A DNA stretch of 52,830 bases, from contig NZ_LJYG01000108.1 of the NCBI RefSeq assembly GCF_001440035.1, positions 330,640-383,469 on the forward strand. Direction: 5' to 3'. Position numbers and translations under genes: made by a program. Each line of letters opens with the position of its first letter. The first letter of the stretch is position 1. Below the pieces are notes generated by a model, which saw nothing but the letters and a program-made list of their open reading frames with translations, did no database searches and was not told the DNA's origin. Shown here piece after piece: positions 34,690 through 43,705 of the stretch. The DNA comes from Bradyrhizobium manausense. GTDB taxonomy: Bacteria; Pseudomonadota; Alphaproteobacteria; Rhizobiales; Xanthobacteraceae.

Positions 34690-36588
34690 TTACCAATCGA
34701 CCACTTCGAACTTGAAGGCATAGAGCTCCAGCCTTGCACGAAGGGCCGCGGCCCCCACACCGGCGCGGACGCGCATCACCCTTCCCACTCGGGGGCTACT
34801 TTCGAGAGCCATCCCGATGATGGTTGACCCGACGTTCTGTGCCTCGCCGCGAACAGCAGCCTCGATCTCACGTTGCTGAAGGGCCGGCTTGAAGACCTTG
34901 CCGATCCCGGTCACCGGCAGCGACGGCACGATCTTCACGTGCTTGGGGATCGCCGCCCGCTCGGGAACGTGAGCCGCCGCAAAATCCATCAGTTCGTTGT
35001 CCTCGACGACAACGCCCGGCTTGAGCTGTACATAGGCGACTGGGACCTCGCCCGCATACGGGTCGGGGCTGCCGACAGCGGCAGCCATCGCGACCGCGGG
35101 GTGTTTGGACAGCGCATCCTCGATCAGCTTCGGATCGATGTTGTGCCCTCCTCGGATGATCAGCTCCTTGCGCCGGCCAGCAAGCCAGAAATATCCCCGG
35201 TCATCCTGACGTCCGAGGTCGCCGGTGTTGAGCCAGCGCCTTCCCTCGATATCGATCCAAAGGTCCTTGTTCTGCTGCGGATCGAGATAGCCCACAAACA
35301 CGTTGGGACCGCTGATGGCGATCGTTCCGATCTCGTCGACGTCCGCCATTCGGACAAAGCGTCCGACATCGTCGAGGATGACGACGCGCATCTGCTGGTA
35401 TGGCAGGCGAAGGCCTATCGATCCGGCGAGGCGCTTGCCCTCCGGTGGGTTGAGGCAGGAGATGCAAGTCCCCTCTGTCAGCCCATAGCCCTCAACGATC
35501 TTGAGACCGGTCTTGGCCTCGAACGACTCGATCAGCTTGGCCGGCATCGGCGCGGCGCCGCAGATCGCATATTCGAGGCTGGACACGTCGTTGTCGCCGA
35601 CCGGCACCTCCAGCAGGGCGGCGTAGACGGTCGGCACGCCGGAACACGTCGCGATACGGTGATGGGCGGCAATCTCCCAGAAGCGCGCGATCAGGTTCTT
35701 GCTGCGGTAGCCCTCGGGCGTTGCAAGGAGCACATGCTGACCCTGCATCCATGGCAACAGACCGGTCACGAGCTGAGCGTTGACGTGAAACAGCGGCAGG
35801 CCGCAAAAATATGTCCGCGGCTCTTCGAACGCGCCGAACACTTGCGCCGCGGCCCAGGCATCGAAGACTTCATTGCCGTGCGTGCGCACCGCAATCTTTG
35901 GCGCGCCCGTCGTGCCACCGGTGCAGAAATAGGACGAGACCGAATGGTCCGTGATCGTCCGCGGCACGACCAGGTGATCGGCAGGTTGCGCCAGCATCGC
36001 CGCGCGGAAATCCACGACCTTGAAGTCGGCATTCGGCAAGCCCGGGGCGGCGGCGGCCGTCGACGCACCGACGCCTCCTTCGCGATAGGTCATCGCGTCG
36101 ACCAGCGCGACCACTCGCAGCTCGGACAGCGTCGAAAGACGAGGCGAAAGCTTGCTCCATAGCTCGGCGCCCGCCGCCGGCGCGAGCGTCACCAGCACCC
36201 GCACCTTGGCGGCGCGAAGGATCTCGACGACCAGGTCCGGCTCAAGCAGAGGATTGACCGCAAGCACCACGCCCGCGGCCTCGCCGCCCCAGATCGTGAA
36301 ATGCGTTTCCGGCAGGTTCGGCAGCACATACGCGACCGGGTGGTCAGTGTCGACGCCAAAAGCCTGAAACGCGTTCGCGGCCCGGGTGATTTCCGCCAGC
36401 AGCTCTGCATAGCTCCATGTCGAGGCGCGCTGATAGTCGTCTGCGGACAGAAAGAAGGTCAGCGCCTTGCGGTCGGGCCACCGCTGAGCGCCGGCCCTGA
36501 AGACCTCATAGGTCGTCTGTGGCAAGCGCCGCGTCGCGAGGTGCTCGGCCTCTATTCTCTGAATGTCAGCAAGATCTCGCACCGGCAT
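34690..36588 (-). CDS. AMP-forming acyl-CoA synthetase
   Basis: 632 aa. ANL superfamily motifs: P-loop FCTGGTTGAPKIAV, A5-type GYGLTEGTC, A7/A8 NTGDLGRQDDRGYFWLAGR and RKELIIRGG, and the catalytic Lys at TGIGKVFKPAL. About 60 residues follow the A10 motif, longer than usual. It should activate a carboxylate as acyl-AMP and then acyl-CoA. Placed between an extradiol dioxygenase and an MDR reductase, it may activate the side-chain acid of the substrate or a cleavage product. The specific acid cannot be read from sequence. Confidence 0.87.
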   Translation of the reverse strand: MPVRDLADIQRIEAEHLATRRLPQTTYEVFRAGAQRWPDRKALTFFLSADDYQRASTWSYAELLAEITRAANAFQAFGVDTDHPVAYVLPNLPETHFTIWGGEAAGVVLAVNPLLEPDLVVEILRAAKVRVLVTLAPAAGAELWSKLSPRLSTLSELRVVALVDAMTYREGGVGASTAAAAPGLPNADFKVVDFRAAMLAQPADHLVVPRTITDHSVSSYFCTGGTTGAPKIAVRTHGNEVFDAWAAAQVFGAFEEPRTYFCGLPLFHVNAQLVTGLLPWMQGQHVLLATPEGYRSKNLIARFWEIAAHHRIATCSGVPTVYAALLEVPVGDNDVSSLEYAICGAAPMPAKLIESFEAKTGLKIVEGYGLTEGTCISCLNPPEGKRLAGSIGLRLPYQQMRVVILDDVGRFVRMADVDEIGTIAISGPNVFVGYLDPQQNKDLWIDIEGRRWLNTGDLGRQDDRGYFWLAGRRKELIIRGGHNIDPKLIEDALSKHPAVAMAAAVGSPDPYAGEVPVAYVQLKPGVVVEDNELMDFAAAHVPERAAIPKHVKIVPSLPVTGIGKVFKPALQQREIEAAVRGEAQNVGSTIIGMALESSPRVGRVMRVRAGVGAAALRARLELYAFKFEVVDW

Positions 36589-36631
36589 GGGACACCTTCG
36601 TTGCAGTCGTGAGGAGGGAGCCGATGGCGGC

Positions 36632-37741
36632 TCAGCGTTGCCACTGACGGCCCGGGCGCGCCATGCTGTTCTTAAGTGCCAACAGCAGCTTCACCCGCGC
36701 CTTGTCCTTGATGGACAACTTCAGGACCCGCCAGAGCCGCGCCGGCGTCATGCGGGCATCGATGAAGTCATCGGGCAGATCCGGTCCCCATTGATAGAGA
36801 CCGCCGCGGTCCATCAGGTGGTATCCCGCCGGCTGCGCGGCGTCGAACAGATCCCCGTCGGCATAATGCTCGTGCTTCTGCCCCCAGGGATCGCGCCAAT
36901 AGTCGAAAATCTGGCTCCCCAGCAGGTGGCGGCCCACGCCCCAGGCGTGACGGTAGGGCTTTGCCATCAGCACTTGCTGGCCCATTTCTACGGCGTCCAG
37001 ATCGACGACCTCAAATGCGACGTGATCGACCTTGGATTCCATTCCCATGGCAATGAAGACCGTATGATGGTCGGTCGGCTCGCTTCCTCGGTCGAGGCGG
37101 GTGAACGATCCCACCGGCGTACCGTCGGCAAGGCACATCACATCCGACGGAATGAAACCGAATGTGTCCATGTACCAACGTACGCTGCGGTTGAAATCAG
37201 GGGTCTCCAGGACGAGGTGCCCGAGCTTGGTCACCTGTGGCGGCTCCAACTTCGGTCGCTGCGTGTCATTGACGCGAACGGTCAGGCTCGGCGCGTTGTG
37301 CAGGATCTGGGCACGGACCACCAGCGGCTCGCTCTCCACAAAGCCGTGGTGAACGTGGACCGCGACGCCGTCGGGATCGCGCAGGTGGACGACCGCGCCG
37401 CCGCCCGGCCCTGGCGCCCGTTCGACACGGCTGCCGAATCTGCGGGCCAACAGCTCGAGGTCCTCGGCGTTCGGCACCGACAGGCCCATGCCAAGGAAGC
37501 GCGCATTGCGTCCGCGCGTGACGCGGTAGATGTAGGGCGCCGTCCCCGTTCCCCGCATGAACAGCTCGTTCTCGCTCCTCATCGCTTGAACCAGGCCGAA
37601 GTCGACGAGGTATCGCTCGGTCATATCGAGATCGGGGCGCTCGAAATGTGCGTAGAGAAGCTGCTTGGCCTTGACGAGAGGCGACGCACTTCGTGGCAAC
37701 GCGATGGCGCCGGGACCGCTCTTGAGCACACCGTTAGACAT
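36632..37741 (-). CDS. Extradiol ring-cleavage dioxygenase (VOC family)
   Basis: 369 aa with two vicinal-oxygen-chelate modules. The second, catalytic module has the iron ligands His in TKLGHLVLETPDF, His in SKVDHVAFEVVD and Glu in GQKHEHYADGD, as in type I extradiol dioxygenases (catechol 2,3-dioxygenase-like). The first module is about residues 20-140 (LLYAHFERPDLDMTERYLVD). It should cleave an aromatic diol next to the hydroxyl groups. Fifteen bases separate it from the upstream monooxygenase gene, which would supply the diol. Confidence 0.85.
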   Translation of the reverse strand: MSNGVLKSGPGAIALPRSASPLVKAKQLLYAHFERPDLDMTERYLVDFGLVQAMRSENELFMRGTGTAPYIYRVTRGRNARFLGMGLSVPNAEDLELLARRFGSRVERAPGPGGGAVVHLRDPDGVAVHVHHGFVESEPLVVRAQILHNAPSLTVRVNDTQRPKLEPPQVTKLGHLVLETPDFNRSVRWYMDTFGFIPSDVMCLADGTPVGSFTRLDRGSEPTDHHTVFIAMGMESKVDHVAFEVVDLDAVEMGQQVLMAKPYRHAWGVGRHLLGSQIFDYWRDPWGQKHEHYADGDLFDAAQPAGYHLMDRGGLYQWGPDLPDDFIDARMTPARLWRVLKLSIKDKARVKLLLALKNSMARPGRQWQR

Positions 37742-37756
37742 ATTTGCCTCCTTGGC

Positions 37757-39370
37757 TCAGGCCGCGATTGGCGCGGCGACATCGAGCGACTGCTCGAACG
37801 CGGTGAGAACCTGCAGATCGCTTGCCTTCATATTGAGCCGGCTCGCGATGAAGCGATCAGGCCGAACGAGAACAGCGCGCACTGCATGGCGCTTGAGCCA
37901 CGTGTCGAACGCGGCGTCATTGCATTGCAATTCGAGCGTCTGCGGCCACTCTCTGCGACCATTGATGCAGACTGAGCGGACGCCCAGCACACCAAGAATG
38001 CTACGATCCCGCGCCGAGAGCATCGTGATCGGGTCAACGCCGACGCCGAGCACCATCCATTGATGACAAGCCTGGAAGGTATCCAGCGGGAACGAGCCTT
38101 CCAGCGTCGCGACGGTGGGTTGCAGCATCATCTGCCCGACCAAGCCATCGCTCCCGGTTGCGGTCAGCAGGCTGCGGCCGATCGCCGGCGGCGGCACTAC
38201 ACCACCGCGGCCGATGAAGGCGCGGAACGCACGCGACATATTCAGGCAGGCCAATACTGCGTCGCGGAAGGCGGCTGCTACACGGTTGGTCGGCATGATG
38301 ATGGCGCCGAGCCTGCGCGACACCTCCACCATCTTGCGCACAACTGGCGCGCGTTCCTGCTGATAGCTGTCGAGGATCGCCTCCTTTGCAAATCCCTTGA
38401 GAACGGAAGAGAGCTTCCACGCGAGGTTGACGGCATCTTTCATGCCCCCGTTCATGCCTTGTCCGGCGAAGGGCGGCATCAGATGGGCTGCGTCACCGGC
38501 GAGAAAACCGCGGCCGTTGCGCCAACGGTCGGCAACGCGCGCGTGAAAGGTATACACGGCCTTGCGCTCGATCTCGACCTCGCGATATCGCGTGCTCTCC
38601 ACGATCAGCTTGGTGATCAGGTCATCGTTCTTCAGCTCTTCCTCGGTCTCGCCCGGTAGCTGCATGAATTCCCACCGGACACGCTCGCCAACGGCCGGCA
38701 GTTCGACGCGCGGGCGGCTTGGATCGCAGTAGAAGCTGATCTGGTTGACCTGATGTCCCCTGACGATGGCATCAACGACCAACCACCGCTGCGCGTAGGT
38801 CGAGCCGACCAGCTTGGCCCCGAGCAGATCGCGCATCCGGCTCGTGCCGCCATCGCAGCCGACCACGAACTTCGCGCGCAAGCTGGCCGGTCCACTGCGT
38901 GTCGTGATCGACAGCACGGCATCCTCATCCCCCTGCAACAGGCTGGTGACTTGATGGCCGAACAGCACCCTCACTGTCTCGAACCGTTCCAGCCCCCTGA
39001 GCAGGACCCGCTCGAAATCTGGCTGGTAGAACGTGCCGAGCGACGACTGGCCGTAAGGTCCTTGGGCCGGCATGTCCGCCTGCAGCAAGATGCGACCTCG
39101 GGAATTGAGATGGCGGACATGAGGGTTCTTGATAAGCCCCGGCTCAATGTCTCCGAGCAGCCCGATCAGCGCGAACAGCCGAAGCGTCTCCGCGTCATAG
39201 GCGATGGCTCGCGGCAATCCGAGCAGGCCTCGATTGGCCTCGAGGACAGCAAGCTGTATCCCGGCAGCCCCGAGCAGATTGGCGACCATCAGCCCGACCG
39301 GCCCTGCGCCGACGATCGCAACTTCGACATCCCGCAGCGGCACCCGCGCCGCCATGCTTTCCACAACCAT
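37757..39370 (-). CDS. FAD-dependent aromatic hydroxylase (MhpA/PHBH-like monooxygenase)
   Basis: 537 aa from ATG 39370 (GTG 39385 and ATG 39355 also possible; GGGAG precedes 39370 closely). FAD fingerprint VAIVGAGPVGLMVANLLG near the N-terminus, GCDGGTSRMRDLLGA (DG motif) and GFLAGDAAHLMPPFAGQGMN (GD motif) identify group A flavoprotein hydroxylases such as 3-(3-hydroxyphenyl)propionate hydroxylase. A C-terminal thioredoxin-like domain follows. It is the first gene of the operon and faces the operator box at 39423-39443. Confidence 0.88.
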   Translation of the reverse strand: MVVESMAARVPLRDVEVAIVGAGPVGLMVANLLGAAGIQLAVLEANRGLLGLPRAIAYDAETLRLFALIGLLGDIEPGLIKNPHVRHLNSRGRILLQADMPAQGPYGQSSLGTFYQPDFERVLLRGLERFETVRVLFGHQVTSLLQGDEDAVLSITTRSGPASLRAKFVVGCDGGTSRMRDLLGAKLVGSTYAQRWLVVDAIVRGHQVNQISFYCDPSRPRVELPAVGERVRWEFMQLPGETEEELKNDDLITKLIVESTRYREVEIERKAVYTFHARVADRWRNGRGFLAGDAAHLMPPFAGQGMNGGMKDAVNLAWKLSSVLKGFAKEAILDSYQQERAPVVRKMVEVSRRLGAIIMPTNRVAAAFRDAVLACLNMSRAFRAFIGRGGVVPPPAIGRSLLTATGSDGLVGQMMLQPTVATLEGSFPLDTFQACHQWMVLGVGVDPITMLSARDRSILGVLGVRSVCINGRREWPQTLELQCNDAAFDTWLKRHAVRAVLVRPDRFIASRLNMKASDLQVLTAFEQSLDVAAPIAA

Positions 39371-39422
39371 GAGCTCCCTCGCCACCGCGTCGACAGGATC
39401 GACAATTATTGTTAGACATGAT

Positions 39423-39443
39423 AGTCAAAACGACTAAATCGTC
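39423..39443. promoter_or_regulatory. Probable TetR operator in the divergent promoter
   Basis: TAGTC-AAAAC-GACTA (39422-39436) is a perfect inverted repeat. The wider box AGTCAAAACGACTAAATCGT(C) matches 18 of 21 bases of the box upstream of tetR. It lies 52 bases upstream of the monooxygenase ATG and about 98 upstream of the FAH-family ATG, in the shared intergenic region. Confidence 0.7.
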
Positions 39444-39540
39444 AATATGAGATTGTCGTCGCCGGACGAGATCCGACAACCGTCTGTACCGGCACCGGAA
39501 TTCGGCAAGCTCTGCGACAGCCCGTGAGACGGAGGAAGCC

Positions 39541-40494
39541 ATGGCAACCAATCTGGTACGTTTCGAAACAGGTGCTGGTCCCCGCTGGGGCGTGGTGACG
39601 GGGACGCAGATCGCGCCACTGTCGGGCGACTATCCGAACACTGCCGCTCTGATCGAGCGAGGCGAAGCGGACTGGCGCGAAGCCTCTGGCCGGACCACGC
39701 GGATCGCCCTTGCGTCGGTTGAGATTCTATCGCCGGTGACCACACCGGCCCGGCTCTATTGCCAGGGTGCGAACTACCGTCAGCACATGATCGAGTCCGG
39801 CATGGATCCCGATTCCAAACCGTTCAACATGTTCTTCACCAAGGCCGACGCCTCGGTTTGCTCCGCCGGCGATGCGGTGCTCCGGCCCGCGCACGTCAAG
39901 CTCTTGGACTACGAGATCGAGCTCGCGCTGGTCTTCCGCCGCTCGATCACGTCTGCCATCACGGTCACGCGCGAGACGCTTGCCGACTATGTGTTCGCGA
40001 TCACCATCGCCAACGACCTCAGCGCACGTGACGTGCAGTTGCCGCAAACGCAATTTTTCAAAGGCAAGAGCTACCGTGGGTTCTGCCCGATCGGACCGTG
40101 GTTGACCGTTCTGGAAAGAGAGGAGTTTCCCGTGATCGACCAGCTCGCCCTCGAGCTGGACGTCAATGGGGCTCCACGGCAGCGCGACACCACCGCCAAC
40201 CTGGTGTTCAAACCGGCCGAGACCATTTCCGAGCTCTCCACCTTCGCCAATATCGCTCCCGGCGATGTGTTGTTGACCGGCACACCGAGCGGCTGCGCGC
40301 TTCGTATCCCGCCTCCGCCGATTCGCAAGCTGGTTCAGTTGCTGCCCGACCGGAAGTTCTGGAAGCTATTTCTCGCCGCCCAGGCGCGAAGGCCGCAGTA
40401 CCTCAAGCCGGGGGATCGGATCAGCGCACGCATTCTCAGCCGCGACGGCAGGATCAATCTCGGAGAGCAGCTCACCGAAATCGTCGGGCCTTGA
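39541..40494 (+). CDS. Fumarylacetoacetate hydrolase-family protein
   Basis: 317 aa. FAH fold: LYCQGANYRQHMIESG, metal-binding DYEIELALVF (Glu-x-Glu type), ANDLSARDVQ, FFKGKSYRGFCPIGPW and LLTGTPSGCA. Family members hydrolyse or decarboxylate acylpyruvates and hydratase-type meta-cleavage products. A GGAG precedes the ATG by about ten bases (GGAGGAAGCC). It is divergent from the monooxygenase operon, and shares its operator region; it probably acts on the ring-cleavage product, as no alpha/beta-hydrolase is present. Confidence 0.83.
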   Translation: MATNLVRFETGAGPRWGVVTGTQIAPLSGDYPNTAALIERGEADWREASGRTTRIALASVEILSPVTTPARLYCQGANYRQHMIESGMDPDSKPFNMFFTKADASVCSAGDAVLRPAHVKLLDYEIELALVFRRSITSAITVTRETLADYVFAITIANDLSARDVQLPQTQFFKGKSYRGFCPIGPWLTVLEREEFPVIDQLALELDVNGAPRQRDTTANLVFKPAETISELSTFANIAPGDVLLTGTPSGCALRIPPPPIRKLVQLLPDRKFWKLFLAAQARRPQYLKPGDRISARILSRDGRINLGEQLTEIVGP

Positions 40495-40507
40495 GCAACT
40501 CGCAATT

Positions 40508-41203
40508 CTAGGCCGTTGACGCACGGCGAACCCGGCCCTTCGCCCTCCCCTTGAGCTTCTCCGTGCCTTGCGACAGCTTCGGCAGGTGCGCCAGCGCGAA
40601 TTCGATCTGGCGTGCGTCGGCATCGATCGCACGCAGAATTGCCGCAATCGCGCCTTCGCGGTGACGCGAAGTCAAGCGGCCTTCGGCGATTGCACCGAGC
40701 ACCTGGAGCAGGATGCCGACCACGACTTCCAGACCGAGTTCGGAGCTGATGGAGCTGGTCCCAGGCAGGCGTTTCACATGCTGCTTGATGTCTTCGAGCA
40801 GGCGCCGACGGGCGACCTCGCCGACATTCGTCGCGGCTATGGCCATTCGAGCCGTCACGGCAGCCCAGCGGGCATCGGCAAGTGCCCGATCGAGGAAGCA
40901 GCTACAGCCGTAGGCGATGCGCAGCGTCGGCTCGTCGATGGAAAGCCGGACTGGCTGCAGCAGGTCGTCTATGGCGGAGACCAACTCGTCGGCGACCGCT
41001 GCGGTCAACTCGCTCAGGTCCTTGAAGTGAACGTAGAACGTTCCCTTTGCAACGTCCGCTTCCCGCACGACATCGTCAACCGTGATCGACTCCACAGCCT
41101 GCCGGGCGAAGAGCGCGTTCGCGGCAGCAATGAGCTGCGCCCGAGTTCTTGCTCGTTTCTCGCGGCCGATTTCGGCACGACGGATTGGGTCGATATTGGC
41201 CAT
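40508..41203 (-). CDS. TetR-family transcriptional repressor
   Basis: 231 aa from ATG 41203; a longer frame to 41521 has no supported start. N-terminal HTH (ITVDDVVREADVAKGTFYVH-type recognition helix, with FYVHF) is the TetR signature. The ligand domain is helical and not assigned. It lies convergent with and 13 bases after the FAH-family gene. A box matching the one in the divergent catabolic promoter lies 36 bases upstream of its start, so it likely represses both itself and the pathway until an effector binds. Confidence 0.87.
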   Translation of the reverse strand: MANIDPIRRAEIGREKRARTRAQLIAAANALFARQAVESITVDDVVREADVAKGTFYVHFKDLSELTAAVADELVSAIDDLLQPVRLSIDEPTLRIAYGCSCFLDRALADARWAAVTARMAIAATNVGEVARRRLLEDIKQHVKRLPGTSSISSELGLEVVVGILLQVLGAIAEGRLTSRHREGAIAAILRAIDADARQIEFALAHLPKLSQGTEKLKGRAKGRVRRASTA

Positions 41204-41238
41204 CTGGCAGCAGCGTTCCGACTTTGATTTGTTCAATA

Positions 41239-41259
41239 AGTCAAAATGACCAAACCGTC
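41239..41259. promoter_or_regulatory. Probable TetR operator upstream of tetR
   Basis: AGTCAAAATGACCAAACCGT(C) differs from the box at 39423-39443 at three of 21 positions. The half-sites GTC and GAC flank AAAAT. It ends 36 bases before the tetR ATG on the minus strand, as expected for autoregulation. Confidence 0.68.
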
Positions 41260-41761
41260 TAGGTATGCCATTTCCCGGTCCTGCCGCGCCGCGCGGGACG
41301 AGGTGATCCGGTAAGCGCGCCAGCAACGTCGCCAAGCCGGGGTCAAGCATCGAGAAGATGGAATGCCGCAACTGATCGTTCGAGATCAAGGCTGGTGAAG
41401 GCAGGGCCGCGTCCAGGGTCAACGCCGGCGGACAGTTCGAGCAGCAGCAGGCCATGTTCAATGACATTGCCGCTCCACCGGAGCAGGCCTGGTGCGACGC
41501 AGCGGAAATGACACCCGCCAAACAGGTTCAAAACCCCGGCCTAAGCGCTGGAAGCGGCAACAAAAACCCCGCTTCTGCCGCGAGTTTCGGCAGCCACTCC
41601 CGCTATTGACCTCAGCGCCTCATCCCCCTACACAGCGCGGGCCGAAGGCATGATCCGGAAACAGCCGGTTTTCCCCGCGACGCAAACTGAAGCGCAGCGG
41701 CAAGACATGCTTCTCGAATGTCCGAAGACGATGGCGATCTCGCAGCCATCAGCGGCCATGG

Positions 41762-41837
41762 GAGCGCGTAGCTCAGCCGGTAGAGCACGTGACTTTTAAT
41801 CACGGGGTCCTGGGTTCGAGCCCCAGCGCGCTCACCA
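41762..41837 (+). tRNA. tRNA-Lys (anticodon TTT)
   Basis: Acceptor GAGCGCG pairs with CGCGCTC; D-stem GCTC/GAGC; anticodon stem CGTGA/TCACG with loop CTTTTAA, giving anticodon TTT; T-arm CTGGG-TTCGAGC-CCCAG; discriminator A and genome-encoded CCA. Length 76. It is flanked on the right by accessory sequence, a common integration situation. Confidence 0.97.
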
Positions 41838-41895
41838 CTTAAGTCATTGTCAATAAACAAATCTCCGAGTTCGCGGGCGTGTCAGGAAGTAGAGG

Positions 41896-41928
41896 TGGGT
41901 ACAAACTGCTTGCCGCTGGGTACAAACT
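41896..41928. repeat. Two 12-bp direct repeats near tRNA-Lys
   Basis: TGGGTACAAACT occurs at 41896-41907 and 41917-41928, a period of 21 bases (two helical turns), about 60 bases beyond the tRNA CCA. Paired GGTACA-type repeats beside a tRNA resemble integrase arm-type sites. No integrase gene is adjacent. Confidence 0.5.
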
Positions 41929-42026
41929 CGGTTCTCAACTCGTTCTCGACAGCTTGCTGGTTACCCTGCTGAGTGCAACTGTGGCGCGCTTCCCTCCTGA
42001 GTCTCACGTCCTTTTCCTGCAAGATC

Positions 42027-43145
42027 ATGATCGAAATTGATTTGAACGCGCGCGTGTTGCCCGAAGAGCATAACGTTTTCGTCGTGCGCCCAGGCAATAG
42101 CTATGGGCTGTTTGCAGAGATCACACAGCAAAATGTCCTGCTGTTAGAGCTCCCAGCGCTCGGGTTTGAAAGCGGAACGCGCCCCGACGACGATGACCTC
42201 CGACGGCGCGTAAACCGGTCGCGCGCCCTGCGCGCCTGGTACGGCGGCACCCTCGACGAGAACCTAAAGCCCAACCTCGATCTAGCGACCTATTCGGCCA
42301 CGGAAGGAGGCCCGAGTACCGCCCAGCTCGCGGCACTGGTCCGTACCTTCTTTGAGCGGATGAAACCTGGCGACCTGGTCGTTGTACCACCCAAATCCTA
42401 CATGGAGGATGCTTGGATTGGCGAGATCGCTAGTGAGAGCTACGTCGTCGAGCCGGTCAAAGTTGCCCGTCTGTATGGTGACGAGATCTTATCGGGTCGA
42501 GCCGTCCGTTGGATCACCCGGATTCCGAAGCGGGACCTTCCCTACGAAATCCTTGACGCACTGCAAAAGCCTAGTGCGGCCTTTCTCGTTGAGCGATCCC
42601 TACGCAGCAGGTTTTACAAGGTTGCTTATGGCAACTACTCGATCAGTGATTTCTATTCCGCCAAATTCGAGGTCACGGAAGCGGACTTCGACACCGTCGA
42701 TGACGTCTTGTTGCAGGCCTTCTTCAACTTCGTTGCGGCTAACACCAGGGCAGTCCAGGAGCCCGGTCAGCATGTTCTAGGGTTCGGGGCTGCCGCTTTC
42801 AAAGATTCCGGGGATTTCATCCCCAAGCTGCAGACCAATGTGAACTCGCCGGGTGACATTTCCCTGGTCAGCAAGGTGATTACCCCGCTTGTTGCGTCTG
42901 TGCTATTCCTTCTAGCCGTAGACGTCGGACCGTCGGCCAAGGCCGAGGCCGAACAAGGGACCCTGGTTTTACGGAACAGTAAGGCTGCTGAGAACGATCC
43001 CTGCACCGCGAAGGTCTTTGAAAGTTCGATGCAGATACTTAAATTGCTTAACTTGGATGATTGGCCTGAGGCCTGCCAGCGCGCGCAAGAGGTCGCCAAG
43101 AAGACTGGGCTGAAGAGCCCCGCGCGGGTCGAGAAGAGGCAGTGA
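42027..43145 (+). CDS. EVE/PUA-like domain protein with C-terminal membrane helix
   Basis: 372 aa from ATG 42027 (GTG 41973 also in frame). The N-terminal 200 residues contain KPGDLVVVPPKSYMEDAWIG followed by RAVRWITRIPKRDLPYEILD. This pattern is typical of the small EVE/PUA-like sensor domain found in front of nuclease or other effector domains in defence proteins. No nuclease motif follows. Instead there is a helical part and a membrane helix about residues 290-310 (VITPLVASVLFLLAVDVG). The stop overlaps the next gene (ATGA), implying a two-gene unit. The sensor call is by pattern; alternative is a restriction-related specificity protein. Confidence 0.5.
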   Translation: MIEIDLNARVLPEEHNVFVVRPGNSYGLFAEITQQNVLLLELPALGFESGTRPDDDDLRRRVNRSRALRAWYGGTLDENLKPNLDLATYSATEGGPSTAQLAALVRTFFERMKPGDLVVVPPKSYMEDAWIGEIASESYVVEPVKVARLYGDEILSGRAVRWITRIPKRDLPYEILDALQKPSAAFLVERSLRSRFYKVAYGNYSISDFYSAKFEVTEADFDTVDDVLLQAFFNFVAANTRAVQEPGQHVLGFGAAAFKDSGDFIPKLQTNVNSPGDISLVSKVITPLVASVLFLLAVDVGPSAKAEAEQGTLVLRNSKAAENDPCTAKVFESSMQILKLLNLDDWPEACQRAQEVAKKTGLKSPARVEKRQ

Positions 43146-43633
43146 TCATGAAAAAGCTTGTGGAATGGCTGCGAGTCCACCTTCTAGCCGCGCTTACCGC
43201 CACTGGGCTGGTGGGAGCTGCTGGCGGGGCTGTCATTAACGATTTCACAAGTTGGCGAAACGCCAACCGCGACTTTCTGAAGGCTCAGACGGAAGCAAGC
43301 CTGAAGGCAGATCAAGATCTGATCGATATCTTGCGGAAATTTTCAAACAAGGCGTTGGGTAAAGAAACGACGACGCCTGATGATCTAAAGACCCTCCAGG
43401 CGAATATCGCCAAATCCTACTTGGTTGCCTCGGCTCTGAAGGATCGAATACCCAGCCTAAAGACCGACATTGACGGATATGCAGACGCGCTGTTTGCCTT
43501 ACAAAAGACCGCGGAAAAGATGACGGGCCCAGCCGATGCGCAGGCCTTTGTTGAAGCTGTCTCAGCGTTCGGCAACCGCCGGCAGACGTTCCAGAAACGG
43601 ATTGCCGGAATCCAGACAAGCTGGCCTCTGTAG
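43142..43633 (+). CDS. Single-pass membrane protein with helical domain, partner of the EVE-like protein
   Basis: 163 aa; N-terminal membrane helix about residues 13-33 (LLAALTATGLVGAAGGAVI), then a soluble, helical, coiled-coil-like domain (KADQDLIDILRKFSNKALG, DGYADALFALQKTAEKM). No family recognised. Translational overlap with the EVE-like gene suggests the two proteins work together at the membrane. Confidence 0.6.
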   Translation: MIMKKLVEWLRVHLLAALTATGLVGAAGGAVINDFTSWRNANRDFLKAQTEASLKADQDLIDILRKFSNKALGKETTTPDDLKTLQANIAKSYLVASALKDRIPSLKTDIDGYADALFALQKTAEKMTGPADAQAFVEAVSAFGNRRQTFQKRIAGIQTSWPL

Positions 43634-43705
43634 GCCCACAACAAACATCTCGGTCATGATCATCCCCGCTATGAGCGCGATGGGATGTTCGACCCCTTAT
43701 GCGGT

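Noticed and set aside
41239..41521. Longer TetR with about 106 extra residues
   Set aside because: The extension would translate the operator and promoter region, is Cys-rich and low-complexity, and has no supported start.
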